A stretch of 64,000 bases of DNA from an uncultured Jannaschia sp. (GCF_947494055.1 NZ_CANLTR010000001.1:62001-126000); one strand, 5' to 3'; positions 32,506 to 45,060 are shown, numbered from the stretch's first letter. The notes: generated by a model not told the origin, from the sequence alone. Made by a program: numbers and translations.

Positions 32506-33824
32506 GCCTGGCCTCCCTCCGGTCGTGGCTCGGGCGGAGTGTTCATGGCGTCGTCCACCTTGTCCAGCCTCGCGGTCAGCACGCCGGGCTCCCGCCGGGC
32601 GGGACAGTCCACGCGCGGGCAGACCCGGCATCCCGGCCCGACGGGGATGGCGCGGCCAGATGCCGATGCGTCCGCGACCGGGGTCAGAAGCATCGTCGCC
32701 CGGACGATCGATGGTTGCCCGAAGCGCACGGGCGGGGCGAGCGTCGCGATGGCCTGAGCCTGCCAGGCCGCGCCGTCCGGCATCTCGATCGTCCTGTCGA
32801 TCAGGTGGCCGGGCGCGGACAGTGCGGCATAGACCGGCCAGAGCGGGCAGCCCGCACCGACCGGCGACGGCGGAAACCCCGCCACGGGCTTGCGCCGCAG
32901 CACCGCCCCGGCAGCATCGCAGACCAACAGACCGCGGGCCGGATCCCGGGTCCCCATCCGGCGCAGGACGAGCGCGACGTCCCCCTCCGCCGCCTCGAAC
33001 AGGTCGGCGGGCGTCTTCGCTGCCATCACGACGCTCCGCGGCAATCGCGCCGCATCCGCGGCGTCCCCGGCAAGAACGTCTGCCGCCATCTCCCGCGCGA
33101 CCGGGTCGGCGATGCCGGCCACGAGATCGGGGATCGCATCCGCACCAGCATCTTCGAGGCGATCGAAACGATGCCCATGCGCGTCGAGGAAGCGTGCGAC
33201 GGTCTCCGCGGGCAGCAGGTCCGTCTCCGCCAGCGCAGGCCGCGCGTCGAAAAGGCCCCGGACCATATCCGCCCGTTCGGCCAGCCGACGACTGTCCTCG
33301 TCCAGATTGACGTGGAACCGCGCGAGCCAGTTCGGGTCGATCTCCGGTGTCTGGGCGAGGATCGAGGCCATGGACCGAACGGCAGAGACCGAGGACATCA
33401 GCTCATGTACCGCCTCCGCGAGCGTCGGATCGTGGGTCAGACGGTCCGTGAGCGCGTCAATCCTGCGGCTCTGCGCCGCGTTCTCCTCCGCCTCCGACAG
33501 GAGAAGCCGCGCCCAGCCGGGATGCCGCCGCGCCAGATCGCCGGCCTGATCCAGCGCGCGCGCCTCCGTGCCGCGCAACCCCGCCAACGTCTGCAGCGCA
33601 TCGACCAGCTCGGCATCCCCCTCCTCGGCGAGCGCCGCGCGATCGGTTCGGAGCGCCGCCGCGAGCCGGGACAGGAGCGCCCCGCCGATGGCCCGACGGT
33701 TGTGCTCGATGAGGTTCAGGTAGCTGGGCGAGATACCTGCCGTTGCGGCAACTTCCCTCTGCTTGAGGCCGAGCGCCAGACGCCGTTCCCGTATCCTGTG
33801 TCCGGTCGGTGTGGCTCTTGTCAC
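32502..33824 (-). CDS. XRE-family short-chain fatty-acyl-CoA regulator (ScfR type)
   Basis: A 440-residue transcription factor. Residues about 8-62 are a helix-turn-helix of the XRE type (RERRLALGLKQREVAATAGI, then NLIEHNRR), and the C-terminal half is the ScfR sensory region ending with a Cys-rich patch, GCRVCPRVDCPARREPG, next to another Cys in VGAGCPLWPVYAAL. ScfR proteins (PccR, MccR, PrpR, RamB) bind acyl-CoAs and control propionyl-CoA, acetyl-CoA or methylcitrate genes. Here it heads the operon with the SLC5-kinase and faces the ABC/acs operon across 221 bp with operator-like repeats, so it probably controls both. Confidence 0.88.
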   Translation of the reverse strand: MTRATPTGHRIRERRLALGLKQREVAATAGISPSYLNLIEHNRRAIGGALLSRLAAALRTDRAALAEEGDAELVDALQTLAGLRGTEARALDQAGDLARRHPGWARLLLSEAEENAAQSRRIDALTDRLTHDPTLAEAVHELMSSVSAVRSMASILAQTPEIDPNWLARFHVNLDEDSRRLAERADMVRGLFDARPALAETDLLPAETVARFLDAHGHRFDRLEDAGADAIPDLVAGIADPVAREMAADVLAGDAADAARLPRSVVMAAKTPADLFEAAEGDVALVLRRMGTRDPARGLLVCDAAGAVLRRKPVAGFPPSPVGAGCPLWPVYAALSAPGHLIDRTIEMPDGAAWQAQAIATLAPPVRFGQPSIVRATMLLTPVADASASGRAIPVGPGCRVCPRVDCPARREPGVLTARLDKVDDAMNTPPEPRPEGGQA

Positions 33825-33870
33825 GAAACCCCCTGATTTTCCTTCGATGCTGCAAGTGCGCGAGAATGAG

Positions 33871-33910
33871 TTTACAAATCTGTTTTTGTAAGTGTCATCT
33901 TCTTTACAAG
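33871..33910. promoter_or_regulatory. Operator-like cluster between scfR and the ABC operon
   Basis: Three related heptamers in an AT-rich patch: TTACAAA (33872-33878) and TTTGTAA (33885-33891) form a perfect inverted repeat with a 6-bp centre, and TTTACAA recurs at 33903-33909. They resemble the TTTGCAAA boxes bound by ScfR proteins in R. sphaeroides (PccR) with A for G. The cluster starts 47 bp upstream of scfR and 136 bp before the binding-protein ATG, a position fit for autoregulation. Confidence 0.5.
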
Positions 33911-34045
33911 AAAATGAAGCTTGTTGGATAGCTTGTTGAAGTCGGACGGATCCTCGCCGGATAATGTCTTCGATCCGTCGACAGGACGGACCACCGGCGG
34001 CCGATGGGAGAGGGTGCCGGCGACAAGAATACAGGGAGGGTCCTC

Positions 34046-35419
34046 ATGACCAGATCGCACTTCACCCGGCGTGGCGTGATGAAGACAGGTGCCGCCACCG
34101 GCGCCGGTCTCACGCTGCCGACCATCTTCACCGGCGCATCCCGGGCGCAGGAGCAGGGCTTCACCAACGCGCCGACCGGCGACACGGTGACGCTCGGCTT
34201 CAACGTGCCCCAGACCGGCCCCTATGCCGACGAGGGCGCCGACGAGCTGCGCGCCTTCGAGCTCGCCGTCGAGCACCTGAACGGCGAGGGCGACGGCGGC
34301 ATGCTGCAGACCTTCTCCTCGAAGGAGCTCGACGGCAGCGGCATCATGGGCAAGCGCGTCGAGTTCGTCACCGGCGACACGCAGACCAAGTCCGACGCGG
34401 CCCGCGCCGCCGCGCAGTCGATGATCCAGAAGGACGGTGCGGTCATGATCTCGGGCGGCTCCTCGTCCGGTGTCGCGGTCGCGGTGCAGGGCCTCTGCCA
34501 GGATGCCGGCGTGATCTTCATGTCGGGCCTCACGCATTCCAACGACACGACCGGCAAGGACAAGAAGGCCAACGGGTTCCGACACTTCTTCAACGCCTAC
34601 ATGTCCGCCGCCGCGATGGCGCCCGTGCTCGAGAGCCTCTACGGCACCGACCGGAAGGCGTACCACCTGACGGCCGACTACACCTGGGGCTGGACGCAGC
34701 AGGAATCGATCGCCGCGGCGACCGAGGCGCTGGGCTGGGAGACGGTCGAGAACGTGCTGACGCCGCTCGCCGCGACGGACTTCTCCTCCTACATCGCGCC
34801 GGTCCTGAACTCGGGCGCCGACGTGCTGGTGCTCAACCATTACGGCGGCAACATGGTCAACTCGCTGACCAACGCCGTGCAGTTCGGGCTGAAACAGGCG
34901 CAGGCCAACGGCAAGGACTTCCAGATCGTCGTGCCGCTCTACTCGGAGCTCATGGCGCGCGGTGCGGGCGAGAACATCGCCGGCATCCCCGGGTCGCAGA
35001 ACTGGGACTGGAAGCTCGAGAACGAGCGCGGTTCGCGCTACACCGGCACCAATGCCTTCGTGCAATCCTTCGGCCAGAAATACGGCTTCCCACCGAGCCA
35101 GGCGGCCCACACCTGCTACGCGCAGACGCTGCTCTACGCCGACGCCGTGACACGCGCGGGCAGCTTCAACCCCTGCGCGGTCGTCGAAGCGCTCGAGGAT
35201 TTCGAGTTCGACGGTCTGGGGAACGGGCCGACGCTCTACCGTGCTGCCGACCACCAGTGCTTCAAGGACGTGGTCGTCGTTCGCGGCAAGGAGAACCCGG
35301 ACAACGAGTTCGACCTCGTGGAGATCGTCGAGGTCACGCCGACCGAAGCCGTCACCTACGAGCCGGATCACCCGATGTTCGCCGGCGGCGAACTCGGCGA
35401 GTGCAACCCCGGCGCCTGA
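34046..35419 (+). CDS. Branched-chain-type ABC transporter binding protein (Tat-exported)
   Basis: A 457-residue periplasmic binding protein of the LivJ/AmiC/UrtA superfamily (motifs TLGFNVPQTGPYADEGADE, GGSSSGVAVAVQGLC, DVLVLNHYGGNMVNS). The N-terminus has a Tat-type signal: FTRRGVMKTGAATGAGLTLP with paired Arg. The start ATG 34046 is chosen because AGGGAGGG precedes it at good spacing. The ligand is not branched-chain amino acids by necessity; the operon ends with acetyl-CoA synthetase, and the divergent operon senses short-chain acyl compounds, so a short-chain carboxylate or amide is favoured. Confidence 0.85.
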   Translation: MTRSHFTRRGVMKTGAATGAGLTLPTIFTGASRAQEQGFTNAPTGDTVTLGFNVPQTGPYADEGADELRAFELAVEHLNGEGDGGMLQTFSSKELDGSGIMGKRVEFVTGDTQTKSDAARAAAQSMIQKDGAVMISGGSSSGVAVAVQGLCQDAGVIFMSGLTHSNDTTGKDKKANGFRHFFNAYMSAAAMAPVLESLYGTDRKAYHLTADYTWGWTQQESIAAATEALGWETVENVLTPLAATDFSSYIAPVLNSGADVLVLNHYGGNMVNSLTNAVQFGLKQAQANGKDFQIVVPLYSELMARGAGENIAGIPGSQNWDWKLENERGSRYTGTNAFVQSFGQKYGFPPSQAAHTCYAQTLLYADAVTRAGSFNPCAVVEALEDFEFDGLGNGPTLYRAADHQCFKDVVVVRGKENPDNEFDLVEIVEVTPTEAVTYEPDHPMFAGGELGECNPGA

Positions 35420-35429
35420 TCTGAGCCTG

Positions 35430-35454
35430 ACCGGTCGCGCGGGGCGCGGCCGGT
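35430..35454 (+). terminator. Intercistronic hairpin after the binding-protein gene
   Basis: ACCGG-t-CGCGC / GCGCG-g-CCGGT around a GGG loop, 10 bp below the stop of the binding-protein gene, with no T tract. Hairpins here usually stabilise the binding-protein part of the message and reduce read-through, giving more binding protein than permease. Confidence 0.6.
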
Positions 35455-35569
35455 CCCCCGGGCAAACGGTCGGGCCACCGGCCGGTCACCGCCCCGACAC
35501 CGGCCTTCCGGCGGGCGGTCCACGTACCCGCTCCGCCGATCCGGCCGTACCTTCAGGGATACCGTCCAA

Positions 35570-36601
35570 ATGGAAGCCTTCCTGCTCCAGATCCTCAACG
35601 GGCTCGACAAGGGGTCGGCCTACGCGCTGATCGCGCTCGGCCTCACGCTCATCTTCGGGACGCTCGGCGTGGTGAACTTCGCGCATGGCGCGCTCTTCAT
35701 GCTGGGCGCCTTCGTCGCCGTCACGATGAGCCGCCTGCTGCAGCTCAGCCACAAGGCGTCGGAGCCGTCGGGGACGGACTTCCTCGGCAATCCGCGCTAC
35801 GAGGACGTACTCTACGTGCAGGACATCTTCGGCGCGGAGCTTGGACAGACGCTGGTCGACTGGGCCGTCCCGGTCTCGATCCTCGTCGCCATCCCGGTCA
35901 TGCTGCTCATCGGCTTCGTGATGGAGCGGGGCCTCATCAAGCATTTCTACAAGCGCCCCCATGCCGACCAGATCCTCGTGACGTTCGGCCTCGCCATCGT
36001 GATTCAGGAAGTCATCAAGTACTTCTACGGCGCCAACCCGATCCCCACGCCGGCGCCCGACGCCTTCCGGGGCAGCTTCGACTTCGGCGTGCTGCTAGGC
36101 TTCGATCCGAACACGATCATCTATCCGTACTGGCGGCTCGTCTATTTCTTCTTCGCCGCGATCATCATCGCCGCGGTGTTCGCCTTCCTGCAATTCACGA
36201 CCTTCGGAATGGTCGTGCGCGCCGGCATGGCGGACCGGGAGACGGTCGGCCTGCTCGGCATCGACATCGACCGCCGCTTCACCATCATGTTCGGCATCGC
36301 CGCCGCCGTCGCGGGGTTGGCCGGCGTGATGTACACGCCGATCAATCCGCCGAACTACCACATGGGCATGGACTTCCTCGTGCTGAGCTTCGTGGTGGTG
36401 GTCGTGGGCGGCATGGGCTCCCTGCCCGGCGCGGTGCTGGCGGGGTTCCTGCTTGGCATTCTCGAGAGCTTCGCCTCGACGACCTGGGCGACGACCGCGG
36501 TGCCGGGCATCAACCAGATCATCATCTACCTCGTCGCCATCGCCGTCCTTCTGACCCGTCCGAGGGGCCTGATGGGACGCCGCGGCGTGATGGAGGAGTG
36601 A
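35570..36601 (+). CDS. Branched-chain-type ABC permease (LivH-like)
   Basis: A 343-residue inner-membrane permease with about eight spans. LivH-family landmarks are [20 protein letters not shown] near the N-terminus and [20 protein letters not shown] near the C-terminus. It has an unusually long loop between spans 1 and 2 (about 55-95, containing [18 protein letters not shown]). It pairs with the LivM-like protein and lies 4 bp before it. Confidence 0.88.
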   Translation: MEAFLLQILNGLDKGSAYALIALGLTLIFGTLGVVNFAHGALFMLGAFVAVTMSRLLQLSHKASEPSGTDFLGNPRYEDVLYVQDIFGAELGQTLVDWAVPVSILVAIPVMLLIGFVMERGLIKHFYKRPHADQILVTFGLAIVIQEVIKYFYGANPIPTPAPDAFRGSFDFGVLLGFDPNTIIYPYWRLVYFFFAAIIIAAVFAFLQFTTFGMVVRAGMADRETVGLLGIDIDRRFTIMFGIAAAVAGLAGVMYTPINPPNYHMGMDFLVLSFVVVVVGGMGSLPGAVLAGFLLGILESFASTTWATTAVPGINQIIIYLVAIAVLLTRPRGLMGRRGVMEE

Positions 36602-36605
36602 CGCC

Positions 36606-37883
36606 ATGACCGACCAGACCGACTACACCCCCGTCGCCGCGCAGCTGCCCTCGCGCAGGGCGGCCCGCGACACGATCCTCGGGTTGACGCGCAAGGATTT
36701 CGGCCTTCTCACCGTCGTGATCGCGCTGACGATGCTGGCGCCGTTCCTACTCAACCCGTTCCCGTCGAACTCGGCCATGGCGCAGTTCAACGCGGGCTAC
36801 CCGGACCTGATGCAGCGCTTCGTCATCTTCGGGATCTTCGCGATCGGCTTCAACATCCTGTTCGGGCTGACCGGCTACCTGAGCTTCGGTCACGCGGCCT
36901 TCCTCGGCGTGGGCTCCTATTCCTGCGTGTGGATGTTCAAGCTGCTGGGCTACAACGTCCTGCCGGGCATCCTGCTTGCGATCGTCGTCTCGGGGCTCTT
37001 CGCGCTGCTGATCGGCTACATCTCGCTCCGGCGTTCGGGCATCTACTTCTCGATCCTCACGCTCGCCTTCGCGCAGATGTCCTTCGCGCTGGCCTATTCC
37101 GTCCTGTCGAATCCGTCGTTCAACCTGACGAACGGCGAGACCGGCCTGCAGGTCTACACCAACGACCCGCAATGGTTGCAGGGCGACGGGCCCCGCGCGC
37201 CGCACATCTTCGGCCTTGCCATGCGGGAAACGGAGACGCTGTCCGTGGGGGCGTGGAACTTCCAGTTCAACGCCGGCTACTACCTCTGCGCCGTCGTTAT
37301 GATCATCTGCTTCTACCTTTCCGTGCGCCTGTTCCGGTCGCCCTTCGGGATGATGCTGCGCGCGGTGAAGTCGAACCAGCAGCGGCTGAACTACACCGGC
37401 GTCAACGCCCGGCCCTACACGCTCGCGGCCTTCGTCATCTCGGGAATGTATGCCGGCCTCGCGGGCGGGCTTCTTTCGGCGATGGACCCGCTCGCGGGCG
37501 CCGAGCGGATGCAATGGACCGCGTCGGGGGAGGTCGTGCTGATGACGATCCTCGGGGGTGCGGGCACGCTGATCGGCCCGGTGCTCGGCGCGGGCTTCAT
37601 CAAGTATTTCGAGAACATCTTCTCGAAGATCAACGAATCCACGTTGCATGCCTGGTTCGCCTTCCTGCCCGACGGACTGGAGGACGCGCTGGTGGCGATC
37701 GTCTATCCCTTCGTCGGCAAGGGCTGGCACCTGACGCTCGGGCTGCTCTTCATGCTGGTCGTGATCTTCCTGCCCGGCGGGCTGGTGCAGGGTGGAAACA
37801 AGATGGCCACGATCTTCCGCCGCGACCGCAAGGGCGGCGGGGTCGAGGACGACGCGGCGGCGCAGCGTCAGGCGGGGGAGTGA
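36606..37883 (+). CDS. Branched-chain-type ABC permease (LivM-like)
   Basis: A 425-residue permease. LivM signature [18 protein letters not shown] and the ABC-coupling stretch [18 protein letters not shown] are present, followed by [20 protein letters not shown]. About nine to ten spans. It carries an extra N-terminal tail and a longer loop around 150-200 than E. coli LivM. It is the second half of the heterodimeric channel, with the ATPase gene 5 bp downstream. Confidence 0.88.
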   Translation: MTDQTDYTPVAAQLPSRRAARDTILGLTRKDFGLLTVVIALTMLAPFLLNPFPSNSAMAQFNAGYPDLMQRFVIFGIFAIGFNILFGLTGYLSFGHAAFLGVGSYSCVWMFKLLGYNVLPGILLAIVVSGLFALLIGYISLRRSGIYFSILTLAFAQMSFALAYSVLSNPSFNLTNGETGLQVYTNDPQWLQGDGPRAPHIFGLAMRETETLSVGAWNFQFNAGYYLCAVVMIICFYLSVRLFRSPFGMMLRAVKSNQQRLNYTGVNARPYTLAAFVISGMYAGLAGGLLSAMDPLAGAERMQWTASGEVVLMTILGGAGTLIGPVLGAGFIKYFENIFSKINESTLHAWFAFLPDGLEDALVAIVYPFVGKGWHLTLGLLFMLVVIFLPGGLVQGGNKMATIFRRDRKGGGVEDDAAAQRQAGE

Positions 37884-37888
37884 GCCGG

Positions 37889-38647
37889 ATGGGCATTCTC
37901 GAGGTCAAGAACGTCGGTAAGCGGTTCGGAGGGCTTCACGCGCTCTCGGACGTGAACCTCTCGGTGGCTGAGAACTCGGTTCACGCGATCATCGGGCCGA
38001 ACGGCGCGGGCAAGTCCACGCTCCTGAACTGCCTCGTCGGCAAACTCATTCCCGATACCGGCTCGGTCAGCTTCGACGGACAGTCGGTGCTTGGCCGCAA
38101 GCCGCACGAGATCAACCAGATGGGCATTTCCCGGGTGTTCCAGACGCCCGAGATCTTCGGCGACCTGACGGTACTCGAGAACATGATGATCCCCTGCCTC
38201 GCCAGACGCGACGGCGCCTTCGCCCTGCATGGCTACCGCGCGATGATGCGCGACCGGGAGATCGTGGACCGGGCCGAGCACATGCTCGAGGACATGCACA
38301 TGATCGACAAGCGTGGCATGCATGCGGCCTCGATGTCGCGCGGCGACAAGCGGCGGCTCGAGATTGCGATGTGCCTCGCCCAACAGCCGCGCCTGCTGCT
38401 TCTTGACGAGCCGACGGCGGGGATGGCGCGCGCCGACACCAACAACACGATCGAGCTTCTCAAGCACATCAAGGACAGCCGGCCGATCACCATCGCGATC
38501 ATCGAGCACGACATGCATGTCGTGTTCTCTCTCGCCGAGCGGATCACGGTGCTGGCGCAGGGCACGCCGCTGGTCGAGGACACGCCCGACAACATCAAGG
38601 GCCATCCGAAGGTGCGCGAGGCCTATCTTGGCGAGACGGAGCATTAG
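37889..38647 (+). CDS. Branched-chain-type ABC ATPase (LivG-like)
   Basis: A 252-residue ATPase: Walker A GPNGAGKST, Q-loop FQTPEIFGDL, a degenerate signature MSRGDKRRLE in place of LSGGQQ, Walker B LLLLDEPTAGMAR, switch His in IIEHDMHVV. The signature change (S-R-G-D) is seen in some LivG homologues and should remain active. It starts 5 bp after the LivM-like stop. Works as a heterodimer with the next gene. Confidence 0.87.
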   Translation: MGILEVKNVGKRFGGLHALSDVNLSVAENSVHAIIGPNGAGKSTLLNCLVGKLIPDTGSVSFDGQSVLGRKPHEINQMGISRVFQTPEIFGDLTVLENMMIPCLARRDGAFALHGYRAMMRDREIVDRAEHMLEDMHMIDKRGMHAASMSRGDKRRLEIAMCLAQQPRLLLLDEPTAGMARADTNNTIELLKHIKDSRPITIAIIEHDMHVVFSLAERITVLAQGTPLVEDTPDNIKGHPKVREAYLGETEH

Positions 38648-38656
38648 GGGGACGCG

Positions 38657-39412
38657 ATGAACGTCAATCCGGCATTCGACGACGGGACAGGCCGTGACGC
38701 GACCGCGCAGGCCTTCTTCTCTGTTCGCGACATCCACGCCTATTACGGCGAGAGCTACATCGTGCAGGGGATCAGCTTCGACGTGCGGGAGGGCGAGATC
38801 CTCGCGCTCCTCGGGCGCAACGGCGCGGGCAAGACCTCGACGCTCAGGACCTGCGCGCGGCTCGGCAACCCCGAACTCAGGCAGGGCGAAATCTGGCTCG
38901 ACGGTGACGCCCTGCACCGCATGAAGGCGCACGAGGCCAGCGCGGCCGGGCTGGGTCTCGTCCCGGAGGACCGGCGGATCATCCCGGGCCTGACCGTCGA
39001 GGAGAACCTCAAGCTCGCACAGATCGCCCCGCCCGTCGGCTGGTCGATCGAGCGCATCTACGAGCTCTTCCCCCGGCTCGGCGAACGCCGCCGCCAGGAG
39101 GGCGTCACGCTGTCGGGGGGTGAGCAGCAGATGCTGTCGATCGCCCGCGCGCTGGCCCGCGATCTGAAGCTGCTGCTTCTCGACGAACCCTACGAGGGTC
39201 TCGCCCCGGTGATCGTCGACGAGATCGAACGGACGCTCGGCGAGATCCGACGGAGCGGAATCACCACGATCCTCGTGGAACAGAACGCGGTCCGGGCGCT
39301 GAAGCTGTCGGACCGCGCCGTGATCCTCGACACCGGCGGCGTCGTGTTCGACGGGACCGCCCGGGAGGTGCTGGATAACGCGGCGCTGCGGGCCGAATAT
39401 CTGGCGATCTGA
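38657..39412 (+). CDS. Branched-chain-type ABC ATPase (LivF-like)
   Basis: A 251-residue ATPase: Walker A GRNGAGKTS, Q-loop PEDRRIIPGLTV, signature LSGGEQQMLSIARAL, Walker B LLLLDEPYEGLAPV, switch region VEQNAVRAL with Gln replacing His as is usual in LivF proteins (VEQN). It closes the transporter; acs follows 81 bp later in the same direction. Confidence 0.9.
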   Translation: MNVNPAFDDGTGRDATAQAFFSVRDIHAYYGESYIVQGISFDVREGEILALLGRNGAGKTSTLRTCARLGNPELRQGEIWLDGDALHRMKAHEASAAGLGLVPEDRRIIPGLTVEENLKLAQIAPPVGWSIERIYELFPRLGERRRQEGVTLSGGEQQMLSIARALARDLKLLLLDEPYEGLAPVIVDEIERTLGEIRRSGITTILVEQNAVRALKLSDRAVILDTGGVVFDGTAREVLDNAALRAEYLAI

Positions 39413-39493
39413 CCGCCGACGGACCGCCGTTGGCCGGGACTGGCACAGACTGCCCGGGACCGATAGCCCGGGCAGGGAATGAGGGAGATCATG

Positions 39494-41443
<1,950 letters not shown>

Positions 41444-41692
41444 GGCGACGGAGGATCGCGGCGCTTCGCGCGCCCGCGTGATCGGACGCACCCGATCGCG
41501 ACTTCGGATCGGCGCATGGGCCAACCCGCTCGACGCCCTGTCTACCGGGCCGGTCCGGACCGCGCCTCCGGGCCGCCGCGACCCCGGCGAGGCTGCGCCG
41601 TTCGCGCCACGCTACCGCAAAGCTGTGCGCCGGACGCTTCCCCTGACCCTTGGGACGCGTTAGGCCCCGGGAAACACGCAGCGGAGACGGCA

Positions 41693-42187
41693 ATGACGAA
41701 GACCCATGACAGCGACGTCGCCTTCATCAAGGCGCTCGCGGAGCTTCTGCGCGAAAACGACCTGACCGAACTGGAAGTGTCGCGCGAATACGGCGAGGAC
41801 GACGCCCTCAACGTCCGGGTCGCCCGTCAGATCGTTGCGGCGCCCGCCGCCCCGGCCCTGCAGCCGGCCGCGCCCCCGCCACCCGCGCCGCAGGCGCCGT
41901 CCGGCCCGGCCATGTCCGCGAGTGCCGCCGCCACGCAGGATCCGGCGCAGGATCCGGGCGCCGTGACCTCGCCGATGGTCGGCACCGCCTATCTCTCGCC
42001 CGAGCCGGGCGCCTCGCGCTTCGTCCAGATCGGCGACTCCGTGGAGGAGGGGCAGACCCTCCTCATCGTCGAGGCGATGAAGACGATGAACCAGATCCCG
42101 AGCCCGCGCGCCGGTCAGGTGAAGCGCATCCTCGTCGAGGACGGTGCGGCGGTCGAATACGGCGCCCCTCTCGTGATCCTGGCCTGA
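41693..42187 (+). CDS. accB: Acetyl-CoA carboxylase biotin carboxyl carrier protein
   Basis: A 164-residue carrier with an N-terminal helix, a Pro/Ala-rich linker (about 55-90) and a biotinyl domain. The biotin is attached at K130 in EAMKTMN. It carries CO2 between AccC and the carboxyltransferase for fatty-acid synthesis. The gene follows acs by a 249-bp gap in which I see no further gene, and accC starts 3 bp after its stop, as in most proteobacteria. Confidence 0.95.
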   Translation: MTKTHDSDVAFIKALAELLRENDLTELEVSREYGEDDALNVRVARQIVAAPAAPALQPAAPPPPAPQAPSGPAMSASAAATQDPAQDPGAVTSPMVGTAYLSPEPGASRFVQIGDSVEEGQTLLIVEAMKTMNQIPSPRAGQVKRILVEDGAAVEYGAPLVILA

Positions 42188-42190
42188 GCG

Positions 42191-43537
42191 ATGTTCTCCA
42201 AGATCCTGATCGCCAACCGGGGCGAGATCGCCCTGCGCGTCGTCCGCGCCGCCCGCGAGATGGGCGTGGCGACGGTCGCCGTCCATTCCACCGCCGATGC
42301 CGACGCGATGCATGTCCGCATGGCCGACGAGTCGGTCTGCATCGGCCCGGCCTCCGGCGCGCAATCCTACCTCAACGTCGCGGCGATCGTCTCGGCGTGC
42401 GAGATCACCGGTGCCGAGGCGATTCATCCCGGCTACGGCTTCCTGTCCGAGAACGCCGCCTTCGTGCAGGTGCTCGAGGACCACGACATCACCTTCATCG
42501 GCCCCACGGCGGAGCATATCCGCGTCATGGGCGACAAGATCACCGCCAAGGAGACGATGCGGAAGCTGGGCGTGCCCTGCGTCCCCGGCTCCGAGGGCGG
42601 CGTGCCGGACCTGCAGACCGCCGAGCTCATGGCGGCGGAGATCGGGTTCCCGGTCATCGTCAAGGCGACGGCGGGCGGCGGGGGGCGCGGCATGAAGCTC
42701 GCCCGGAGCGCGGCCGACCTCGAGAACGCCTTTCGCACCGCCCGCAGCGAGGCCAAGGCCGCCTTCGGCAACGACGAGGTCTATATCGAGAAGTATCTCG
42801 GCACGCCCCGGCATATCGAGGTGCAGGTCTTCGGTGACGGCCGCGGACGCGCCGTGCATCTGGGCGAGCGCGACTGCTCGTTGCAACGACGTCACCAGAA
42901 GGTCCTTGAGGAGGCCCCCGGTCCCGCGATCACGCCGGAGCAGCGCGCCGAGATCGGCCGAACCTGCGCCGAAGCCGTCGCGCGCATAAACTATGCCGGC
43001 GCGGGCACGATCGAGTTCCTTTACGAAGACGGCAACTTCTACTTCATCGAGATGAACACCCGCCTGCAGGTCGAGCATCCGGTGACGGAGGCCGTCTACG
43101 GCGTCGACCTCGTGCGCGAGCAGATCAACGTCGCGGCGGGCCTGCCGATGTCCTTCATCCAGGAGGACCTGCGGCTCAACGGCCACGCGATCGAGGTCCG
43201 GATCAACGCCGAGAAGCTGCCGAACTTCTCGCCCTCCCCGGGCCGGATCACGCAGTACCACGCGCCCGGGGGCCTTGGCGTGCGGATGGATTCCGCGCTC
43301 TACGACGGCTACCGCATCCCGCCCTACTACGACTCGCTCATCGGCAAGCTGATCGTGCACGGCCGCGACCGGGATGAGGCGCTGGCCCGCCTGCGTCGGA
43401 GCCTGGGCGAGATCATCGTGGACGGCGTCGACACCACGATCCCGCTCTTCGCGGAACTGGTCGAGGACCCGGACATCAGGGCCGGAAACTACACGATCCA
43501 CTGGCTGGAAGACTGGCTCGCGCGAAACCTTGCCTGA
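42191..43537 (+). CDS. accC: Biotin carboxylase subunit of acetyl-CoA carboxylase
   Basis: A 448-residue ATP-grasp enzyme that carboxylates AccB biotin with bicarbonate. Seen: [20 protein letters not shown] at the start, [10 protein letters not shown] glycine loop, [18 protein letters not shown] and [16 protein letters not shown] active-site segments. Length matches the family. Paired with accB. Confidence 0.95.
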   Translation: MFSKILIANRGEIALRVVRAAREMGVATVAVHSTADADAMHVRMADESVCIGPASGAQSYLNVAAIVSACEITGAEAIHPGYGFLSENAAFVQVLEDHDITFIGPTAEHIRVMGDKITAKETMRKLGVPCVPGSEGGVPDLQTAELMAAEIGFPVIVKATAGGGGRGMKLARSAADLENAFRTARSEAKAAFGNDEVYIEKYLGTPRHIEVQVFGDGRGRAVHLGERDCSLQRRHQKVLEEAPGPAITPEQRAEIGRTCAEAVARINYAGAGTIEFLYEDGNFYFIEMNTRLQVEHPVTEAVYGVDLVREQINVAAGLPMSFIQEDLRLNGHAIEVRINAEKLPNFSPSPGRITQYHAPGGLGVRMDSALYDGYRIPPYYDSLIGKLIVHGRDRDEALARLRRSLGEIIVDGVDTTIPLFAELVEDPDIRAGNYTIHWLEDWLARNLA

Positions 43538-43607
43538 CGGGCCATTTTGCCGTCCCGATCGACGCGACGCGCTTCCAAGCCGGAGGACCGGCACCTATCT
43601 TCCTGCC

Positions 43608-44252
43608 ATGCCCCGCGACACGCCCGAGATCACGCCCGAAACGCTGCTGATGGCCTACGCATCGGGCATCTTCCCGATGGCCGAGGCGCGAGACGATCCC
43701 GAGATCTACTGGGTCGATCCGAAGCTTCGCGGCGTGTTCCCGCTCGACGGGTTCCGCCTGTCGCGCTCGCTGGCGAAGATCATCCGGCGAGGCGGCTACG
43801 AAGTGACACTGAACCGCGATTTCGCCGGCACTGTCGAGGCCTGCGCGGCGCGCGAGACGACCTGGATCAACACGCCGATCCGCCGCCTCTATTCGGAGCT
43901 TCACGCCGACAGGTACGCCCACTCGCTCGAGGTCTGGGTCGACCGGGCGCTGGTTGGCGGCGTCTACGGTGTCACCCTCGGCACTGCCTTCTTCGGCGAG
44001 TCGATGTTCTCCCGTCGTCGTGACATGTCGAAGGTGGCGCTGGCCTATCTCGTCACGCTGCTGCGGCAGCGCGGCTACACGCTTTTCGACACGCAGTTCC
44101 TGACCGATCATCTCGCCAGCCTCGGCGCGATCGAGATCCCGCGACGGCAGTACCACACGCTTCTCGCCGACGCGCTATCCCGACCTGCGCAACTGATCGG
44201 ACCCGTGCCTCAATCCTCCGAGGTCATGCACCTGAGAAGCCAGACGTCGTAG
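43608..44252 (+). CDS. aat: Leucyl/phenylalanyl-tRNA-protein transferase
   Basis: Transfers Leu or Phe from tRNA to proteins with an N-terminal Arg/Lys, marking them for ClpAP (N-degron pathway). The 214-residue protein has the characteristic [58 protein letters not shown] and [15 protein letters not shown] stretches of the family. The start ATG 43608 follows a weak GGAGGA 18-24 bp upstream. Its 3' end overlaps the convergent DUF2155 gene by 43 bp. Confidence 0.93.
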   Translation: MPRDTPEITPETLLMAYASGIFPMAEARDDPEIYWVDPKLRGVFPLDGFRLSRSLAKIIRRGGYEVTLNRDFAGTVEACAARETTWINTPIRRLYSELHADRYAHSLEVWVDRALVGGVYGVTLGTAFFGESMFSRRRDMSKVALAYLVTLLRQRGYTLFDTQFLTDHLASLGAIEIPRRQYHTLLADALSRPAQLIGPVPQSSEVMHLRSQTS

Positions 44253-44590
44253 CGCGGGTGCTCCAGCGCGTTGAGCGCCGGCGACGAGGCGACCATCCAG
44301 CCGGCGAAGAGCTCGGTCACGTCGCGGGAATCGACCACCTTGACGAGCCCGAACGCGTCGCCCGAGGGGTTGTTCGCCGGGTAGCGGCATTCCTGAAGCG
44401 TCACCTGAAGCGACCCGTAAGCCATCGTCTGGCCGGACGACATCTCGACATCGATGACCTCGCCCGACGTCCGGTCGAGCGTCCGCAGCACCGCGCCCGG
44501 CGCCGTCCGCGTGCGGACCGGGCCCTGCTGCGCAAGCGCGGGCAGGGCCAGTGCGAAGCCCAGCAGGCCGGCCAGAAGCGCGCGGATCAC
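44210..44590 (-). CDS. DUF2155 periplasmic protein
   Basis: A 126-residue alphaproteobacterial protein starting at GTG 44590 in a GTGA overlap with the NDUFA12 stop. Signal peptide [20 protein letters not shown], mature start QQGPV. The mature part [20 protein letters not shown] and [14 protein letters not shown] are typical of DUF2155. Function unknown; the constant pairing with NDUFA12 suggests a link to complex I assembly or the envelope. Two Cys (ECRYP and LRCMT) could form a disulfide. Confidence 0.85.
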   Translation of the reverse strand: MIRALLAGLLGFALALPALAQQGPVRTRTAPGAVLRTLDRTSGEVIDVEMSSGQTMAYGSLQVTLQECRYPANNPSGDAFGLVKVVDSRDVTELFAGWMVASSPALNALEHPRYDVWLLRCMTSED

Positions 44591-44964
44591 TCCGGGCTCC
44601 ACGCCTCGTAATCGCTCTCGGGGGCCACGTCGGCACGCCTGAGGGAGCCCTTCCGGAAGAACGCCTCGTCCGAGCCGGTCATGTTCGCCTTGGGCGGCTT
44701 CTCCCAGCCGCGGCGCCTGAGCGGCACCTCGCTGGGCGGTTGCTGAATCGTGAAGTGCAGCCAGCCGTGCCATTCGGGCGGCACGCGGCTCGCATCGTTG
44801 TCGCTCGGATAGAAGACCCAGCGGCGCGAATCGTCGGCGTTGCGGTAGTAGATGTTGCCCAGATCATCGCGCGCGACCTCCTGGCCGTGCCGCCGGGACC
44901 AGACGGCCGTGCCGAAGCTCTGTCCGTCCCACCAGCCTACGAGGCGCTTGAAAAACCCGGCCAT
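44587..44964 (-). CDS. NADH:ubiquinone oxidoreductase accessory subunit NDUFA12-like
   Basis: A 125-residue homologue of mitochondrial B17.2/NDUFA12, an accessory subunit of respiratory complex I kept in alphaproteobacteria. Seen: a WWDGQSFGTAVWSRRHGQEV start, DDLGNIYYR, RRWVFYPSDNDASRVPPEWH and PYxxWSPE-like C-terminus. ATG 44964. Coupled to the DUF2155 gene. Divergent from the GspL/GspC-like gene across 179 bp. Confidence 0.9.
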   Translation of the reverse strand: MAGFFKRLVGWWDGQSFGTAVWSRRHGQEVARDDLGNIYYRNADDSRRWVFYPSDNDASRVPPEWHGWLHFTIQQPPSEVPLRRRGWEKPPKANMTGSDEAFFRKGSLRRADVAPESDYEAWSPE

Positions 44965-45060
44965 GTCGATCCTCCGCCCATGTCGGATCCCTCCTACACC
45001 CCGGGCCGCGACGGTCAAGGTCGGGGTGGCCTGCACAACTCAGGGCTGCGCGGGTTTACC

